From Bacteroidota bacterium (GTDB lineage: Bacteria; Bacteroidota; Bacteroidia; Flavobacteriales; Weeksellaceae): 64,000 bases of DNA. Position numbers and translations under genes: made by a program. The DNA is taken from the NCBI GenBank assembly GCA_023393915.1, contig JAEXBS010000093.1, forward strand, positions 1-64,000, read 5' to 3'. Shown piece by piece: positions 1-7,720 of the stretch; the first letter of the stretch is position 1; every line of letters begins with the position of its first letter. A model generated the notes under the pieces. That model was not told the DNA's origin. It saw nothing but the letters and a program-made list of their open reading frames with translations, and searched no databases.

Positions 1-679
1 TTCTAATAAAAGATAAAAATTCTTCTTTTGGGTTTTTCAGATTGCTAAGTAGAATATCTGAAATAACAATTGCTCCAGCATTTATAAAGGGATTTCGAGG
101 TATGCCTTTATCTGCTTCAAGTTGAACTAGAGAATTAAATGCTGTTCCTGAAGGTTCTACTCCAAGTCTTGTCCAAATTTTCTCGCCAAGAATACTATAT
201 GCTAAGCTTAGTGAAAGTACTTTTGCAATAAGTACGCGAAAACATTCTTTCCATATTTTCTCTAGCTCATCCACAAAACATATGGAACAAGGATTGAATA
301 TGAGATCAAAAGATTCATCTTCAAAAACACTAAGATCACGCATATCACCCTGCACGGTTTTCAGGTGTAAATCGTACAAATCCGACACCGTTTGATCTTG
401 TTTTAGCTGATTTTCAGAATTATCAAATATGGTTACCTCCGCACCCGCAGCAGCCAAAATAGGTCCCTGTTGTCCACCTCCAGATGCTAATCCTAGGATT
501 ATGAGACCATTTAATGGTGGAAACCAATCTAAAGGAACGGCTTTGGTTGGAGTTAAAACTACGCTCCACTCGCCTTCTTTTGCTTTAGAAATTTCTTCTC
601 TACTAACAGGAACGGTCCATTCATTATTTTGTTGGACATAATTATTCCATGCGTCTCGATTGTGGCTAATGTAATCCAT
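1..679 (-). CDS. Chimeric gene: SAM methyltransferase N-terminus fused in frame to glutaminase interior (partial, runs off window)
   Basis: The frame opens at ATG 677-679 and stays open through 226 codons to the window edge. Residues 1-150 read as a class I SAM-dependent methyltransferase: a start of MDYISHNRDAWNNYV type, the SAM loop LGLASGGGQQGP at 62-73, the acidic residue in VTIFDNS at 82-88, and QGDMRDL at 110-116, ending at ECFRVL where this family normally continues with a KxGG loop. From residue 151 the protein is instead a serine-dependent glutaminase (GlsA family): IAKVLSLSLAY, EPSGTAFNSLVQLE (175-188) and GIPRNPFINAGA (192-203). The join falls at about 221-232, where GTACTT occurs on both sides. 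The glutaminase N-terminus, including the SxxK serine, is missing (LIAK instead of SIxK), so that half should be inactive. It starts 39 bp after the GH16 stop, in the same direction. It could be a real deletion fusion or an assembly misjoin. Confidence 0.75.
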   Translation of the reverse strand, partial: MDYISHNRDAWNNYVQQNNEWTVPVSREEISKAKEGEWSVVLTPTKAVPLDWFPPLNGLIILGLASGGGQQGPILAAAGAEVTIFDNSENQLKQDQTVSDLYDLHLKTVQGDMRDLSVFEDESFDLIFNPCSICFVDELEKIWKECFRVLIAKVLSLSLAYSILGEKIWTRLGVEPSGTAFNSLVQLEADKGIPRNPFINAGAIVISDILLSNLKNPKEEFLSFIR

Positions 680-718
680 AGCTTTTTTCGGTTTGAAAAT
701 AATGGTAGTAAGCTACAA

Positions 719-1513
719 TTATTTGTACACTCGAACGTAGTCAATAATGAACTTTTGAGGATAAATGCTTGGATCTACTCCTTCTTTTCCACCCCAATTA
801 CCACCAACTGCTTGATTTAAAATAAGATAATACGGTTGATCTAAAGGCCAAGCCTCGTAAGAATCTTCCTGTTTTTCATAGGTGTAGAACTTTTCATCGT
901 CCACAAAGACTTCAAGCTTTTCCGGGCTCCAATCCAGTCGATAGACATGAAATTTTTCCATGGCTGTAGGTACTACGATGGTATCGGTTTTCTGAGTTCC
1001 GATAATGTGATTGTATTTTTTGGTGTGCACTGAGGCATGAATGTGTCCCGGGTTGTATCCCACATGCTCCATGATGTCTATTTCTCCATCATCAGGCCAT
1101 TTTTTCATCTCCGTGCTCATCATCCAGATGGCTGGCCAAGTTCCTCTACCCTTCGGCAGTTTTGCTCTAACCTCAATACTTCCGTACTTCCAGCTTTGGG
1201 TTTTTCTAGTGGTGAGTTTAGCGGAAGTATACTCGTTATTTTCCCAAGGTTCTCTGTGGGCTTCGATTATTAAATGCCCCTCTTCTACTCTAGCATTTTT
1301 CAAACGGTTTTCAGTGTAGTACTGCAGTTCGTTATTTCCAAACCCGTCTCCTCCTGTTTCAAATTTCCATTTCTCTGAATTGGGGAGTCCAGTATAATCG
1401 AATTCATCGTTCCAAACTAAGGTTCTTCCCTCTTTTTCGAGGGGAACCTGAGGACTACAACTAATTAGGAAACCAAGTCCTAAGGCTAATGCAACTAAGG
1501 GTAAAATTTTCAT
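719..1513 (-). CDS. GH16 endo-beta-1,3-glucanase (laminarinase) lipoprotein
   Basis: This 264-residue enzyme is expected to cut internal beta-1,3 linkages of laminarin-type glucans. A lipoprotein signal peptide ends in LISC (Cys19). One GH16 beta-jelly-roll fills the rest, with conserved WNDEFDYTG (34-42) and GNNELQYYT (59-67). The bacterial laminarinase catalytic signature EIDIME is at 144-149 (nucleophile Glu144, Asp146, acid/base Glu149) and has the extra Met typical of beta-1,3-glucanases rather than agarases or kappa-carrageenases. It is the last gene of the PUL, 11 bp after the GH30 gene. The residues after the lipid Cys are SPQV, without the acidic patch of surface-exported Bacteroidota lipoproteins, so its leaflet is uncertain. 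Family is very sure; exact substrate is inferred from the neighbours. Confidence 0.93.
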   Translation of the reverse strand: MKILPLVALALGLGFLISCSPQVPLEKEGRTLVWNDEFDYTGLPNSEKWKFETGGDGFGNNELQYYTENRLKNARVEEGHLIIEAHREPWENNEYTSAKLTTRKTQSWKYGSIEVRAKLPKGRGTWPAIWMMSTEMKKWPDDGEIDIMEHVGYNPGHIHASVHTKKYNHIIGTQKTDTIVVPTAMEKFHVYRLDWSPEKLEVFVDDEKFYTYEKQEDSYEAWPLDQPYYLILNQAVGGNWGGKEGVDPSIYPQKFIIDYVRVYK

Positions 1514-1524
1514 CGCTTCAGAAT

Positions 1525-2979
1525 TTAAAATACATAGGTGCCAACGGCTCCAGCATCAAGTGAAACCGTTGCCCATTTTCCGTTCAAACGAATATTGAAA
1601 TTTTCTGATTTAGCACTTCCGTTTTGAACAATCAAAGTAAGCTTACCTGAAGGTTGTAAAAAGGCAACTGATTTAATATCGCTGGTTTCTGTAGAGCTGA
1701 TTCTAGTAGATCCTTGAGGAACAAATTTAGAAGCATGCCCAATAATGTAAAAAGCAACATTTTTGGTATAGCTTGAACTGTTATTGATCGTGATAGCTCC
1801 TTTACAGGTATTACATCCCCCTGGAGTATAAGGTTCAAATTTACTGTCGTTGGCTAGGTTCCATTCTAGTGCGGTTTTACTCCAATTTCTCATGGATCCT
1901 ATGATTACGTTTCTTAGGTGCCAATTTAAATCTCCCCCGAAATCCCCATTGCTAGCGGTATATTGCTCTGTGAAATAAAGGTTCTTGTCGGGAAACGTAT
2001 CATGAATTCCTTGTAAGGCATTGATATCGCCTCCATAGAGGTGAAAAGCAGAACCATCAACATACTGCGCTACGGTAGGATCCGAAAGTATAGCAATTGG
2101 ATAATCTGGTCGGTCTGCATTATGATCGTAGATGACAATCTTAGTAGTAATTCCCTCATTACGGAACGCAGGCCCTAAATGGTTTTTGATAAAATCGGCC
2201 TGCTCATTGGCAAACATTTCTAGACTAGGGTTATTTCCTGGATGCAAAGGTTCATTTTGTGGAGTAATAGCATCAATAGTAATTCCCTCCTTTTTCATTT
2301 CCTTAATGTACTTCACAAAATAGTTTGCATAAACACCGTAGTACTCTTTAAGTAAGTGTCCGCCTATCGAACTCCCATTGTCTTTCATCCAAGTAGGTGG
2401 AGACCAAGGCGTCGCCATAATCTTTATGGAAGGATTTATGGTAAGGATTCTTTTAAGCATATCAATTAATGCCCGGTCCTTCTCTAGAGAAAATTTACTT
2501 AAAGTTAGATCGGTTTCACCTTTAGGTAAATCATTGTAAGAAAACACCTCTCTATTAAGATCAGAGGCCCCGATACTTAAACGAATGTAATTTACTGAGA
2601 TGGCATTCTCGGAGGACCCGAAAAGCTCGTTTAATAGTTCTGTTTTCTTTTGATCTCCTAGGCGATTAATCACCTCAACACTTCCTCCAGTTAAGGTATA
2701 ACCAAAGCCATCTACGGTTTGGTATTTTTGATTCACATCCACATCAATGTAGGGATAAGAATTCACAGAGGAAGAAAAAGGAATGATGCTGGATTGCTTT
2801 TCCAAAAGCTTCTTTTGATCCGAAGTGGTTACCCAAGCATCGACTTCATTTTTAGCGGTTGGTGGAGGATTTCCAGGGCCTGGATCAGGCTCGCCACTAG
2901 GGGTCGTACTGCGTGAGCAGCACGAGAGTGAGCTGATTAATAATATTCCTGAAAGGGCACTGGTAAAAAATTTGTTCAT
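1525..2979 (-). CDS. GH30 family glucanase lipoprotein (probable beta-1,6-glucanase/glucosidase)
   Basis: A 484-residue GH30 clan-A enzyme. The signal peptide ends in SLSC/C (Cys20 or 21) and a Pro/Gly-rich linker follows (26-42). The (beta/alpha)8 domain carries DGFGYTLTGG (90-99), TPWSPPTWMKDNGS (190-203), the acid/base Glu243 in PQNEP and the nucleophile Glu338 in LYFTEQYT. The C-terminal 90 residues form the usual side beta-domain. GH30 enzymes next to GH16 enzymes in marine PULs generally remove the beta-1,6 branches of laminarin, and I infer that role here. The gene sits between the two GH16 genes with short spacers (18 and 11 bp), so the three enzymes are probably one transcript. The CNTC pair near residue 395 could form a disulfide. 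Subfamily cannot be fixed by eye. Confidence 0.92.
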   Translation of the reverse strand: MNKFFTSALSGILLISSLSCCSRSTTPSGEPDPGPGNPPPTAKNEVDAWVTTSDQKKLLEKQSSIIPFSSSVNSYPYIDVDVNQKYQTVDGFGYTLTGGSVEVINRLGDQKKTELLNELFGSSENAISVNYIRLSIGASDLNREVFSYNDLPKGETDLTLSKFSLEKDRALIDMLKRILTINPSIKIMATPWSPPTWMKDNGSSIGGHLLKEYYGVYANYFVKYIKEMKKEGITIDAITPQNEPLHPGNNPSLEMFANEQADFIKNHLGPAFRNEGITTKIVIYDHNADRPDYPIAILSDPTVAQYVDGSAFHLYGGDINALQGIHDTFPDKNLYFTEQYTASNGDFGGDLNWHLRNVIIGSMRNWSKTALEWNLANDSKFEPYTPGGCNTCKGAITINNSSSYTKNVAFYIIGHASKFVPQGSTRISSTETSDIKSVAFLQPSGKLTLIVQNGSAKSENFNIRLNGKWATVSLDAGAVGTYVF

Positions 2980-2997
2980 CGGGTTGGTTTAATTTAA

Positions 2998-4074
2998 TTA
3001 TTGGTACACTCTTACATAATCAATTTCAAAAGTAGCTCCCATAACATCAGGGTCTATGTCTCCTCCGAAGTTTCCTCCCATTGCCATATTCATTATGATA
3101 AAGTAATTGTGATGGAACGGTAGTGAGGAATTGTTACTAAATGTGTAGTAGACCTCATCGTCTATTGAAAATTTAATGGCTGTTGGCGTCCATTCGGCTG
3201 CATAAACATGGAACTGAGTGGAGGCCGTTTCTAGCATTTTACTATCCCCTACTGCATTTCCCCCCGAGTGTCCTGGGTAATGAAGTGTAGAGAAAATACG
3301 GTTTTGTTGTTTGCCGACATGTTCCATGACATCTATTTCTCCTGAATCCGGCCAAGGAACGGTATCAATATTGGCTCCTAACATCCAGAGTGCAGGCCAG
3401 GTTCCTTTTCCTGTCGGGATTTTTGCTCTAAATTCAATCTTACCGTACTGGAAATCAAATTTACCTTTCGTTACTAGGCGAGCAGAAGTAAAGGTGCTTC
3501 CTTGGTAGTTTTCCTTAATTAATCGGATTTTAAGGGTACCGTCACTTACCTCTGAATTTTCGATTCGGTTGGTATAGTATTGAAGTTCATTATTGCCCCA
3601 TCCGTTATCTCCGGTTCCTAGTTCGTGCGTCCATTTGGAGGCATCTGGTTTGCCAGGCGTGTCAAATTCATCCGACCACACCAGTTGTGAAGTCACACTC
3701 ACTTTAACTTTTACGGTCTTAGAAACAAATTGACTGCCTTTATAGGCCGAAATATGTACGGTATATTCATTAGAGCCAGGAGCAGTAAAAGTGTGAGAAA
3801 AAGCTCCTGTGGTGGAACTTAAGGTCGGTCCGTTTTCAATTAAGAGTTTGTATTCGCTAGCATTGTCTGCCTTGGCCGTAAATTGTACGACTCCCGTACC
3901 ATCGCCTTCAGGATTCGAGGCACTTGAGCCCACAACCACGTAGTTGACGACCAAATTGGTAGGGCCTACTACAGGTGGTGATCCTCCAGGGGAATCTCCT
4001 CCAGAAGAACAGCTCCAGAGCGTAAGAGCACTAGCTACAAAAACGAGAAAACGGAAAAAATAAGTTTGGATCAT
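2998..4074 (-). CDS. GH16 endo-beta-1,3-glucanase with N-terminal PKD-like domain, lipoprotein
   Basis: 358 residues. The lipobox LWSC puts the lipidated Cys at 22. A Gly/Pro/Ser linker leads to an Ig/PKD-like domain (about 38-127), whose VGSSASNPEGDGTGVV stretch (48-63) closely resembles part of the neighbouring binding protein (4145-5092). The GH16 catalytic domain follows (130-358), with LVWSDEFDTPG, GNNELQYYT, and the signature EIDVME at 246-251 (Glu246, Asp248, Glu251). It is the first enzyme gene after the PUL's internal terminator. It differs from the second GH16 (719-1513) in carrying the accessory domain, so the pair are probably not redundant copies: this one may be tethered to polymer while the short one acts on released fragments (inference). 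Confidence 0.93.
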   Translation of the reverse strand: MIQTYFFRFLVFVASALTLWSCSSGGDSPGGSPPVVGPTNLVVNYVVVGSSASNPEGDGTGVVQFTAKADNASEYKLLIENGPTLSSTTGAFSHTFTAPGSNEYTVHISAYKGSQFVSKTVKVKVSVTSQLVWSDEFDTPGKPDASKWTHELGTGDNGWGNNELQYYTNRIENSEVSDGTLKIRLIKENYQGSTFTSARLVTKGKFDFQYGKIEFRAKIPTGKGTWPALWMLGANIDTVPWPDSGEIDVMEHVGKQQNRIFSTLHYPGHSGGNAVGDSKMLETASTQFHVYAAEWTPTAIKFSIDDEVYYTFSNNSSLPFHHNYFIIMNMAMGGNFGGDIDPDVMGATFEIDYVRVYQ

Positions 4075-4085
4075 AAGCTAAATTT

Positions 4086-4124
4086 AAAAAAAAAAGGAAG
4101 CGGTTGAATCTATTAACCGCTTCC
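4086..4124 (-). terminator. Rho-independent terminator inside the PUL
   Basis: Arms GGAAGCGGTT (4096-4105) and AACCGCTTCC (4115-4124) form a perfect 10-bp stem with a 9-nt loop. On the - strand it is followed at once by ten T residues (plus-strand A run 4086-4095). It lies 21 bp after the stop of the binding-protein gene and 12 bp before the start of the PKD-GH16 gene. It should reduce read-through from susC/susD/binding-protein mRNA into the three hydrolase genes. Confidence 0.88.
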
Positions 4125-4144
4125 CCAGAGAGAAACTATAGTTA

Positions 4145-5092
4145 CTATTGAGCAACTAGTTTTAGATACCAAGCATTACCCGTTTCTGTTCCTTGCACCC
4201 TTAAGTGCATAGCAGTTGGAGAAATACTTAGGATTTCGTATTCTTTTTTCGTGGCTCCGTAACCAATGAAGGTTGAGCTTCCCGAAAGCATAATGCTGGT
4301 CTGCGTTGAAATCGAACCATCGATTCCAGAGCTAGCTCCTACAAACGCAAAAGCTCCTTCTCCACCGCCGTACGCATAACATCCTTCGTCACCTGAAGCA
4401 GGGATCCCAGTAATACCTGAGAGTGCTCCGGTTTTCGTAAAGGCTCCGTCTGGAGTCATGGATTTCATACTGAAGCTCGTTGGACCTACTTGAGTAAAGG
4501 TGAAACTTGCCGTGTAAAAACAATTGGCTACGTCCGCTTTCTCGTTAGGTGCAGCGGCATACCATTCTGGAGTAGTGGATGCAACGTTGTAAGGTCCTAC
4601 TCCTAGGTGAGCTGGAGAATCTTTATCCACCACCCAAGTTTTGGATGCTCCACCGGTTAAATCCGCCACAATCTGTGGATCCGGATTAAATACACTTTTC
4701 ACAACGATGTCCTTAGTTGCAACAGAGGAAGCTCCTCCAGCTCCGTAGGCCATTACGGTGATTCGGTATTTCACATCTCCTAAGGAGGAGAATCTTTTGG
4801 TTAATTGTCCTTTTGGCATCGCTTCAAACGAAGGAGCAGCACTAAGGTCTTCTACTTCTGTGAATGCAACTCGGTAAGACATAGCTCCATTTGAAGTTGC
4901 TGCAATGTTCACTAGTCCAGAGCCGTCTCCACTAGGGTTCGCAGCATCCGCACCAACGATCTCTGTTGTGATTTGTAGGTCGGTAGGTGCATTGAGTGCT
5001 CCTAAACGGTACTCCTCTTCCTTACAGCTTACTAGGAAAAAAAGCACTAAGGATAAAATTCCAGTAAATTTAAATATAGATTTTGTTGTCAT
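4145..5092 (-). CDS. Surface glycan-binding lipoprotein (SusE/F position) with PKD-like domain
   Basis: 315 residues with no catalytic motif. The signal peptide ends in FFLVSC (Cys23) followed by KEEE, which fits the acidic export signal of surface-exposed Bacteroidota lipoproteins. Residues 35-130 form an Ig/PKD-like domain sharing VGADAANPSGDGSGLV (46-61) with the PKD domain of the next gene, a GH16. Residues 140-315 begin LTGGASKTWVVD and contain HLGVGPYN and PEWYAAAPNEK, a type of domain I associate with lipoproteins and GH16 enzymes of flavobacterial beta-glucan PULs. The likely role is holding beta-glucan at the cell surface for the SusCD pair. The gene starts 6 bp after the upstream binding-protein stop and is followed by the terminator. 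Binding specificity is inferred from context only. Confidence 0.75.
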   Translation of the reverse strand: MTTKSIFKFTGILSLVLFFLVSCKEEEYRLGALNAPTDLQITTEIVGADAANPSGDGSGLVNIAATSNGAMSYRVAFTEVEDLSAAPSFEAMPKGQLTKRFSSLGDVKYRITVMAYGAGGASSVATKDIVVKSVFNPDPQIVADLTGGASKTWVVDKDSPAHLGVGPYNVASTTPEWYAAAPNEKADVANCFYTASFTFTQVGPTSFSMKSMTPDGAFTKTGALSGITGIPASGDEGCYAYGGGEGAFAFVGASSGIDGSISTQTSIMLSGSSTFIGYGATKKEYEILSISPTAMHLRVQGTETGNAWYLKLVAQ

Positions 5093-5098
5093 AGTTTC

Positions 5099-6199
5099 TT
5101 AATTGGATTGAGTAATGTTATCAATATAAAAGACCTCTCCCTCTCCTGAGGCAGCTAAATTGTGCTGCACTACAAATTGATTGAAAATATGGCCTGGTGC
5201 GATATCCAGAGTGGAGAAATCAAAGGTAAGTTCTTGCCACTCATTTGCTTTCGTGATTTCCACTTCTACTCCTGGATTGAATCCGTTACCGTCTTCTAGT
5301 TGGAAACGAAGGTTTTTACCAACTTCTGCGGAATAAACAAGGAGTTTGAAGATTTTTCCATCATCGATCGCAATCGGTTTTCCACCCGGAGCTCCCATCG
5401 GAGTCCAAGTACCTGCCCATGATTCTGCTCCTACCGGTTTGGTGATTTTCCAAACTTTCGAAGAAGTGTTAAGTCCAGAAGCAAATGGATTCTCTATCAC
5501 CTCTGCTGCCATACCTCCAAAGACCCCTCCTTGGTTGTAATTGGTGTAAGGCAAATCAAAATTGATAGGAAGAGCTAGAGGATCGAAAATAGTTACATCT
5601 ACTGTTGAAGTGGTCTTAGCTGCTCCACCACTTAATGCTACAACGGTAATAGTGTACTCTCCTGCCTCAGCATATGTATGCGTAGCGGTTGCTCCGTCTT
5701 CAATCTTCACTGGTGTTTCACCCTCAGCTTCTCCAAAATAAACTTCGTATCCTCCAGAGGCGTTCTGAGCTTCTGGAGTAATGTTAAGTGTGTATCCACC
5801 TCCTGATACGCCAATAGCAAGACCGCTAGGTGCAGAAAATTTCACCGATAGTGGATAGGTGTTTTTGGTTTCTTTTCCTCCTAAATCAATAGAAGTAATA
5901 GTTACGGTATATTCCCCTTCCGGATAAACGTGGTTAACCGATCCTCCTGCAGGTACCACTGCTGAAGCAGCGGCGCCCGATCCATGTCCGAACTCAACAA
6001 CGGACTTGCTGATTCCATTTCCAATAGGAGTAATTTTCACGGTTCCCGAATTATCAGTTGATACATCAAAGATGTTGGAATGATTCCCGTCTGATGCATT
6101 AGTTGCATCAGGCACATTGTAATCCAGTCCTTCAATCTGGCAACCCGTTGTGAAAAGGGCTAAAGCCAGAGCTGCTGTAGTTAATTTAATTGCTCTCAT
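5099..6199 (-). CDS. PKD-domain surface glycan-binding lipoprotein
   Basis: 366 residues. The lipobox FTTGC gives lipidated Cys20. Two Ig/PKD-like repeats follow: about 40-120 (ending HVYPEGEYTVTITSID) and 125-205 (HTYAEAGEYTITVVAL). A C-terminal beta-sandwich (about 210-366) has SKVWKITKP, WAGTWTPMG, LRFQLEDG and VFYIDNITQ, resembling carbohydrate-binding jelly rolls in which a YIDNI strand closes the fold. It lies directly downstream of susD (3-bp gap), the usual place for SusE-like glycan-binding proteins, so I infer binding of beta-glucan chains at the outer surface. No hydrolase residues are seen. The C-terminal domain could not be assigned to a CBM family by eye. Confidence 0.78.
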   Translation of the reverse strand: MRAIKLTTAALALALFTTGCQIEGLDYNVPDATNASDGNHSNIFDVSTDNSGTVKITPIGNGISKSVVEFGHGSGAAASAVVPAGGSVNHVYPEGEYTVTITSIDLGGKETKNTYPLSVKFSAPSGLAIGVSGGGYTLNITPEAQNASGGYEVYFGEAEGETPVKIEDGATATHTYAEAGEYTITVVALSGGAAKTTSTVDVTIFDPLALPINFDLPYTNYNQGGVFGGMAAEVIENPFASGLNTSSKVWKITKPVGAESWAGTWTPMGAPGGKPIAIDDGKIFKLLVYSAEVGKNLRFQLEDGNGFNPGVEVEITKANEWQELTFDFSTLDIAPGHIFNQFVVQHNLAASGEGEVFYIDNITQSN

Positions 6200-6202
6200 A
6201 AA

Positions 6203-7714
6203 TTAGTTTTCATAATTAGGGTTCTGTTGAAGTTTAGTTCCTTGCAATTCCTGGTAAGGAATAGGAAGAAGCTCATGCTTACCGGCAACAAATCCTTTGC
6301 TTGCTAAAGCCGAAGGAGCATCACCCCAACGTACTAAGTCAAACCAACGGTGGCCTTCACCAGCCAGTTCAATTCTTCTTTCCTTTTTGATGGCAGTCAT
6401 CGAAACAGGAACCGGCAGAAGTCCTGAGCGTCTTCTTACGGCATCTAAAAGTGCTTGCGCTCTAGCGCCTGTTCCTCCAAGAGCTTCAGCTTCCATTAAA
6501 TAAGTATCTGCTAAACGAATGATGTAAGAGTTTTGTCTATAGTTAAGTACAGCGTCTCCAGCCCCATCGGTCACATCCGCATTGGTCGGAACGAATTTCT
6601 TAAGGAAATACCCTGTATCGGTATACCCTGGAGTATAATCCGCTTCCCCTGCTGCTTTTAAAGCTTTTAAATCTAAAACAGTTGCATCAAAACGTGGATC
6701 TCCTTTAATTAATTCGTAGAATTCGTTGGTCCAGTTGTTAAAGCTCCAACCGGTTGGTAGATCAGGTGCATTAGGTCCGATTTTCGTGTACCCTCTAGGT
6801 CCTACCATTACATTGGTGGTGTTTCCTTCATCGGTTCCACTTCCCCAGTTCCCCCAACCTGCATTACTTAATTGCGTGTGAGATTCTTCAAGAATACTTT
6901 CTGAATTGAATTTGTTGTCAACTACCCATAGGTCTGCAAAGTCATCTACGAGTTTGTATCCGTATTGACTCGTTCCTCCTGGAGTTCCATTCACAAGAGC
7001 CAATTGCTCCGCTGCTTGTGCTTTCTTACCGTTATAGAGGTATACTTTACCTAGAAGCGCGCGAGCTGCCCCTTGGGTTAATCTTCCTGGGAATTCCGAG
7101 GACATAGACGTTGGAAGCACACTGATGGCCTCTTGTAAATCCGTTTCAATTTGGGTATAAACTTCATCCGGTGTCGCCTGAGTAATCTCGTACATTACAG
7201 AAGTGTCGATTGGTTCTAGAATTAAAGGAACATTTCCAAACATTCTTACTAGGTTAAAGTAGTAGATAGCTCTAAGCGCTTTGGCTTCCGCTGCAAAAAG
7301 GTCTTTCTTAGCGTCAGTCATATCTACATCCGGCAATTTGGTAAGTAAGATGTTCGCTCTAAAGATTCCTTGGTAATGGTCACTCCAGTAACTTCTGTGA
7401 ATAGTAAATGGCGAGATGCTGTAGTTAGAAAAACTATGGATACTTACTCCATCGGTTTCTCCACCTCCTCCGGCCCAGTTGTCATCGGATCCGGCATTAA
7501 ACATCGTCAGCATATTATCAAAACTTCCTGTGTTCTTGCGTAAAGCATCGTACACGGCAACCAAAGCTGAAAAAGCTTCGCTTTCAGTTTTGTAGTAATT
7601 CGATTCGGTCTGACGTCCATCGCTCGGTACGTTCAGAAAGTCTTCAGAGCACGAGGTTGATCCAAAAAATAGGGCTCCGATCAGTGCGATATGTATAAAA
7701 CGTTTATTTTTCAT
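6203..7714 (-). CDS. SusD/RagB family glycan-binding lipoprotein
   Basis: 503 residues, typical of SusD. The signal peptide ends in GSTSC (Cys22) and is followed by SEDFLNVPSDGRQTESNYY, the classic SusD start. The TPR-rich helical core includes EAKALRAIYYFNLVRMFGNVP (about 145-165) and LTQGAARALLGKVYLY. The C-terminal RRIELAGEGHRWFDLVRWG box (about 458-476) is diagnostic. SusD proteins cap the SusC barrel and hand oligosaccharides to it. The gene lies 6 bp downstream of susC, and the two must act as a pair. Acidic residues directly after the lipid Cys (SED) agree with surface export. Substrate is inferred from the GH16/GH30 neighbours. Confidence 0.97.
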   Translation of the reverse strand: MKNKRFIHIALIGALFFGSTSCSEDFLNVPSDGRQTESNYYKTESEAFSALVAVYDALRKNTGSFDNMLTMFNAGSDDNWAGGGGETDGVSIHSFSNYSISPFTIHRSYWSDHYQGIFRANILLTKLPDVDMTDAKKDLFAAEAKALRAIYYFNLVRMFGNVPLILEPIDTSVMYEITQATPDEVYTQIETDLQEAISVLPTSMSSEFPGRLTQGAARALLGKVYLYNGKKAQAAEQLALVNGTPGGTSQYGYKLVDDFADLWVVDNKFNSESILEESHTQLSNAGWGNWGSGTDEGNTTNVMVGPRGYTKIGPNAPDLPTGWSFNNWTNEFYELIKGDPRFDATVLDLKALKAAGEADYTPGYTDTGYFLKKFVPTNADVTDGAGDAVLNYRQNSYIIRLADTYLMEAEALGGTGARAQALLDAVRRRSGLLPVPVSMTAIKKERRIELAGEGHRWFDLVRWGDAPSALASKGFVAGKHELLPIPYQELQGTKLQQNPNYEN

Positions 7715-7720
7715 GATAGT

